Of a stretch of 28,205 bases of DNA, positions 26,601 to 28,205 are shown piece by piece; positions within the stretch are counted from its first letter, which is position 1, and every line of letters begins with the position of its first letter. The notes below the pieces were generated by a model. The model did no database searches, was not told the origin of the DNA, and saw nothing but the letters and a program-made list of their open reading frames with translations. Both the position numbers and the translations under genes were made by a program. The stretch comes from Tidjanibacter sp. (GTDB taxonomy: Bacteria > Bacteroidota > Bacteroidia > Bacteroidales > Rikenellaceae), in the NCBI GenBank assembly GCA_017630115.1, contig JAGBVY010000047.1:1-28205 (forward strand). The letters run 5' to 3'.

Positions 26601-27348
26601 ACAGCTCAATTGCGTCGGCAATATCGTCCGACACAAACGAAGGCTCAACCTCAATATCGGTCAGCTCCGTGGTGAAAGTGGTGTGGCGGCAGTGGTCACT
26701 CCAATAGGTGTCCAAAATACGCAGCTCTGTTTCGTTGGGCTCTCGTCCCTCGGCCTTGAAGTAGCTAACAACCTCCATAAGGTCGTCGCCATTCATTGCC
26801 AACCCCATCGACTTGCAGTAGCCCTCAGCCTCGGCAGGAGTAATCTGGCAGAAGCCTTCGAGCCTTGCCACCTGCTTGGCAGTTGCCCTCTCGGCAGGAG
26901 CGAGCACACTGAGATTCTTCTGGCGTGCCTCTACCGAGTTGATGCAGTAGCGAGCAATCTTGTCGAGCTCCTCGGGGCCCACCGTAGAGTCGAAAATGAG
27001 CAACTTTGCGCTACGGATTTCGCCCTCGGCCGTAGGTTCGAGCAGTTTGATGCAATCCTCAGCCGAAGCAGCCCTCTGGTCGAACTGACCGGGCAGGCAC
27101 TCAATAGCCAAGTGGGGCATACCGCCAAAATCCACTTCGTAGCTAACCTCGTCGGTGGCTCTTTCGCCAAAGACACGGTAGAGGCTCTGCTCAACAAGGC
27201 TGTCGGCATAGCCAAACAAATCGTAAATACAAAGTACTCTCATTGAGCCTATATTGAGGCCCAAGTTGGCATTAAGTTCGGCGCGGAGGCTTTCGGCCTC
27301 CACCCTAAAAGGTGTACGTTTTTCGACAAATATACGGTGACTGTTCAT
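23641..27348 (-). CDS. purL: Phosphoribosylformylglycinamidine synthase, single-chain
   Basis: PurL converts FGAR to FGAM using ATP and glutamine, the fourth step. This 1235 aa protein is a large fused form that has synthetase and glutaminase in one chain, so separate PurS and PurQ proteins are not needed. The N-terminal PurS-like segment is followed by two PurM-like halves (KNETHNHPTEIEPFGGAST; FGGRTGRDGIGG; DFGAGGVSVAIGEL) and by a class I glutaminase domain at the C-terminus. That domain has PVFPGTNCDYD, the catalytic Cys in LGICNGFQAL and a His-Glu pair in GHSERY, so unlike GuaA it looks active. Start ATG is in good agreement with relatives. A 60-base gap separates it from purE. Confidence 0.98.
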   Translation of the reverse strand: MNSHRIFVEKRTPFRVEAESLRAELNANLGLNIGSMRVLCIYDLFGYADSLVEQSLYRVFGERATDEVSYEVDFGGMPHLAIECLPGQFDQRAASAEDCIKLLEPTAEGEIRSAKLLIFDSTVGPEELDKIARYCINSVEARQKNLSVLAPAERATAKQVARLEGFCQITPAEAEGYCKSMGLAMNGDDLMEVVSYFKAEGREPNETELRILDTYWSDHCRHTTFTTELTDIEVEPSFVSDDIADAIELWHNIRKKLGREHKSLCLMDLATIGARYLKKQGLLDDMEQSEENNACSIYVDVDVDDRKERWLLMFKNETHNHPTEIEPFGGASTCLGGAIRDPLSGRSYVYQAMRVTGAGNIYLPVGQTLKGKLPQRVISLKAAAGYSSYGNQIGLATTHVREIYHPNYVAKRMEIGAVVGAVKAENVRRETPAEGDVILMFGGRTGRDGIGGATGSSKEHNASSIEECGSEVQKGNAPEERKIARLFRRPEVTRLVKKSNDFGAGGVSVAIGELTDGLDIYLDRVPTKYSGLNATELAISESQERMSVVVEAKDRAEFESYCHEENIEITHVADVTYTGRMRMFYGEEVVADLSREFIDSAGAKHYAKVCVGAIEERNPFVREIQGNGIEEKFRAILADENVTSQKGLVEMFDSSIGRSTVLMPFGGKTQRTEAQVSVQRLPVGNHTTNTASLMAFGFNPYLSSWSPYHGAAYAVVEAVAKAVAAGAEYDKMRFSYQEYFEKMNSPKAWGKPMAALLGALRMQVALGLPSIGGKDSMSGTFADISVPPTLVAFGVAAVDSRVVISPEWKSAGSYLYLVRHTPLANYMPDTAELIDIYETVRHKIYSGAITSAYAIGFGGVAEALAKMSFGNEIGAEVSVAEEDLFGWNYGSILIESNRELDYPHFELLGHTTESKVLTVNGCSMSIEELYQTNRCRFTEIYPDCSGKQGEVENATSGSECAVWPGEAVEHPVVYLPVFPGTNCDYDMAKAFAREGAEVRTSVFCNLTAQDIERSTRQMAQMIDECHILALSGGFSAGDEPDGSGKFIANVLQNSLVKEAIGRLDERGGLILGICNGFQALVKSGLLPFGKIGQLNEESPTLFHNDIHRHISQIVTTRVASVASPWLRGFSLGELHSIAASHGEGKFVASAELARELRERGQIAFQYADSEGQATMHSPENPNGSTEAIEGIISPEGRVLGKMGHSERYEDGLMKNIAGNKEQNLFRNAVAYFRKK

Positions 27349-27408
27349 CGTTTGGGTTGGTCTATGGAATAATAAAAATCTTCTAAAAAGTGGGTTGCAT
27401 CGTCTGCC

Positions 27409-27876
27409 TTAAATCTCCGACTCCAACACTTTGCGTGCTTGCTCGGCGCGGAACTCATCCAAGCGCAGCTTCAACTCAGGGTCGGTCACGGCCATCATTG
27501 CAATAGCCAGCAGGGCAGCATTTTTTGCGCCATCAATACCAACAGTGGCAACGGGAATACCCGAAGGCATCTGCACCATTGAAAGCAGCGAGTCAAGACC
27601 TTCGAGCGAGCGCGACTTGATAGGCACGCCAATTACGGGAAGTGTGGTGAAGGCAGCAACAACACCGGCCAAGTGGGCAGCGCCACCAGCACCAGCAATA
27701 ATTGCAGCCATACCCCTCTCGCGTGCACCACTAACCCACTCCTCCAAGGCAGCAGGAGTGCGGTGAGCGCTCAGTACTCGTTTTTCGTATTCAACTCCGA
27801 ATTGTTCTAAAATAGCAGTAGCACCCGACATTACGCCCCAGTCGCTTGTCGAGCCCATAACAACGCCAATTTTCAT
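27409..27876 (-). CDS. purE: N5-carboxyaminoimidazole ribonucleotide mutase, class I PurE
   Basis: PurE moves the carboxyl group of N5-CAIR to form CAIR. The 155 aa protein has GSTSDW at residues 8-13, SAHRTP at 36-41 and the glycine-rich AGAGGAAHL, as in the class I mutase. Class I enzymes normally need PurK to make N5-CAIR; purK is not in this window, so it should be elsewhere, unless this enzyme acts directly on AIR and CO2 like the class II group. It is the first gene of the array as visible here. The region just upstream has a terminator-like hairpin but no clear TAnnTTTG promoter element. Confidence 0.97.
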   Translation of the reverse strand: MKIGVVMGSTSDWGVMSGATAILEQFGVEYEKRVLSAHRTPAALEEWVSGARERGMAAIIAGAGGAAHLAGVVAAFTTLPVIGVPIKSRSLEGLDSLLSMVQMPSGIPVATVGIDGAKNAALLAIAMMAVTDPELKLRLDEFRAEQARKVLESEI

Positions 27877-28205
27877 AGCAAAAACTTGGTTCTATAATTA
27901 TAAAAACGTGACCGCCAGACTTTTACATCGGCGGTCACACTAATTCTATCGTTTCCAACTGGTCGCAACATTTGCTTTCGCGAAGGCGCACTTCTCGGCC
28001 GAATGCACGATTTCTACGCCCCACGACACAGGGCAAACACCTATCGTGTCTGCGCAACTGCGCCAGATAATCATCTCGGCGGATATGTTTCGGGGTTGCC
28101 TCATAAAACTTTTAATAGTAGTACCCAAGATGAGAACTTTGCAGCCTCATTGCCGGGTCGCTAATTAAATCCAAGGGGTTTCCTTTCGGTTATCAATATC
28201 CAACT
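27877..28205 (-). promoter_or_regulatory. Possible leader region of the purine array; no gene recognised
   Basis: These 329 bases show no recognisable gene or known riboswitch. Read on the minus strand towards purE they contain a heptamer, ATGAGGC, at 28150-28144 and again at 28104-28098, with CTCAT (28134-28130) in between that could pair with either. Further down are hairpins at 28050-28025 and 28063-28052 and a possible enclosing stem (28080-28072 with 28005-27998), then a terminator-type hairpin. This could be a regulatory leader or a small RNA gene ending before purE; no TAnnTTTG match was found on this strand. Confidence 0.4.
27908..27938 (-). terminator. Terminator-like hairpin upstream of purE
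   Basis: A perfect 9-bp stem, GTGACCGCC with GGCGGTCAC (27908-27916 and 27930-27938), with a 13-base loop. Read on the minus strand it is followed by CGTTTTTATAATTATAG, a T-run as in an intrinsic terminator; on the plus strand no T-run follows. It ends 31 bases before the purE start, so it either ends an upstream transcript or works as an attenuator. Confidence 0.7.

Noticed and set aside
27946..28104. Small minus-strand frame upstream of purE, 52 codons from an ATG (60 from a TTG)
   Set aside because: No recognisable motif, and it overlaps the predicted hairpins; a coding role cannot be excluded but is not supported.
27877..28205. Purine riboswitch, PRPP riboswitch or 6S RNA upstream of purE
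   Set aside because: I could not find the conserved core motifs of the purine or PRPP riboswitches, nor a convincing closing stem and central bubble for 6S RNA. A covariance search would settle this.

Overview
The window looks like chromosomal DNA of a Bacteroidota bacterium, most likely order Bacteroidales; a Rikenellaceae/Alistipes-like source is only a guess. Supporting signs are the divergent TAnnTTTG-type -7 promoter elements between dapB and truA, the lack of regular Shine-Dalgarno sites, a large (451 aa) LepB, a single-chain 1235 aa PurL and a 231 aa DapB. Nothing looks like phage, plasmid, CRISPR or insertion-sequence transposase.

Left part (1-8415). The 3' end of a plus-strand phosphohexomutase gene meets, across a strong bidirectional terminator, a compact minus-strand run reading dapB, lepB, a YigZ/IMPACT gene, uvrA, an M16 zinc-protease gene and an O-methyltransferase gene. 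Spacings are short and two junctions overlap (yigZ/uvrA and uvrA/M16).

Middle (8416-10650). A divergent promoter region serves dapB on one side and truA on the other. Two bases after truA lies a gene of unknown function, more A+T-rich than its neighbours, with an N-terminal zinc-finger-like motif and a C-terminal GRAM/PH-like segment. It is followed by about 290 bases rich in repeats: two copies of short paired motifs, two small hairpins and a 125-base imperfect palindrome whose right arm runs into the guaA stop codon.

Right part (10644-27876). Thirteen minus-strand genes in one array encode nearly the whole of de novo purine synthesis, transcribed purE, purL, purC, purF, purM, purN, purH, purD, folD, purB, purA, guaB, guaA. 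They take PRPP to IMP and on to both AMP and GMP, with folD supplying the formyl-folate used by PurN and PurH. Only purK, the usual partner of a class I PurE, is not seen. Upstream of purE (27877-28205) is a leader-like stretch with a terminator-type hairpin and possible alternative pairings.

The most notable observation is GuaA. Its synthetase half looks intact, but the glutaminase half is shortened by an estimated 70-80 residues and lacks the catalytic Cys, His and Glu. The enzyme therefore probably makes GMP from free ammonia or from ammonia delivered by a separate, unseen glutaminase.
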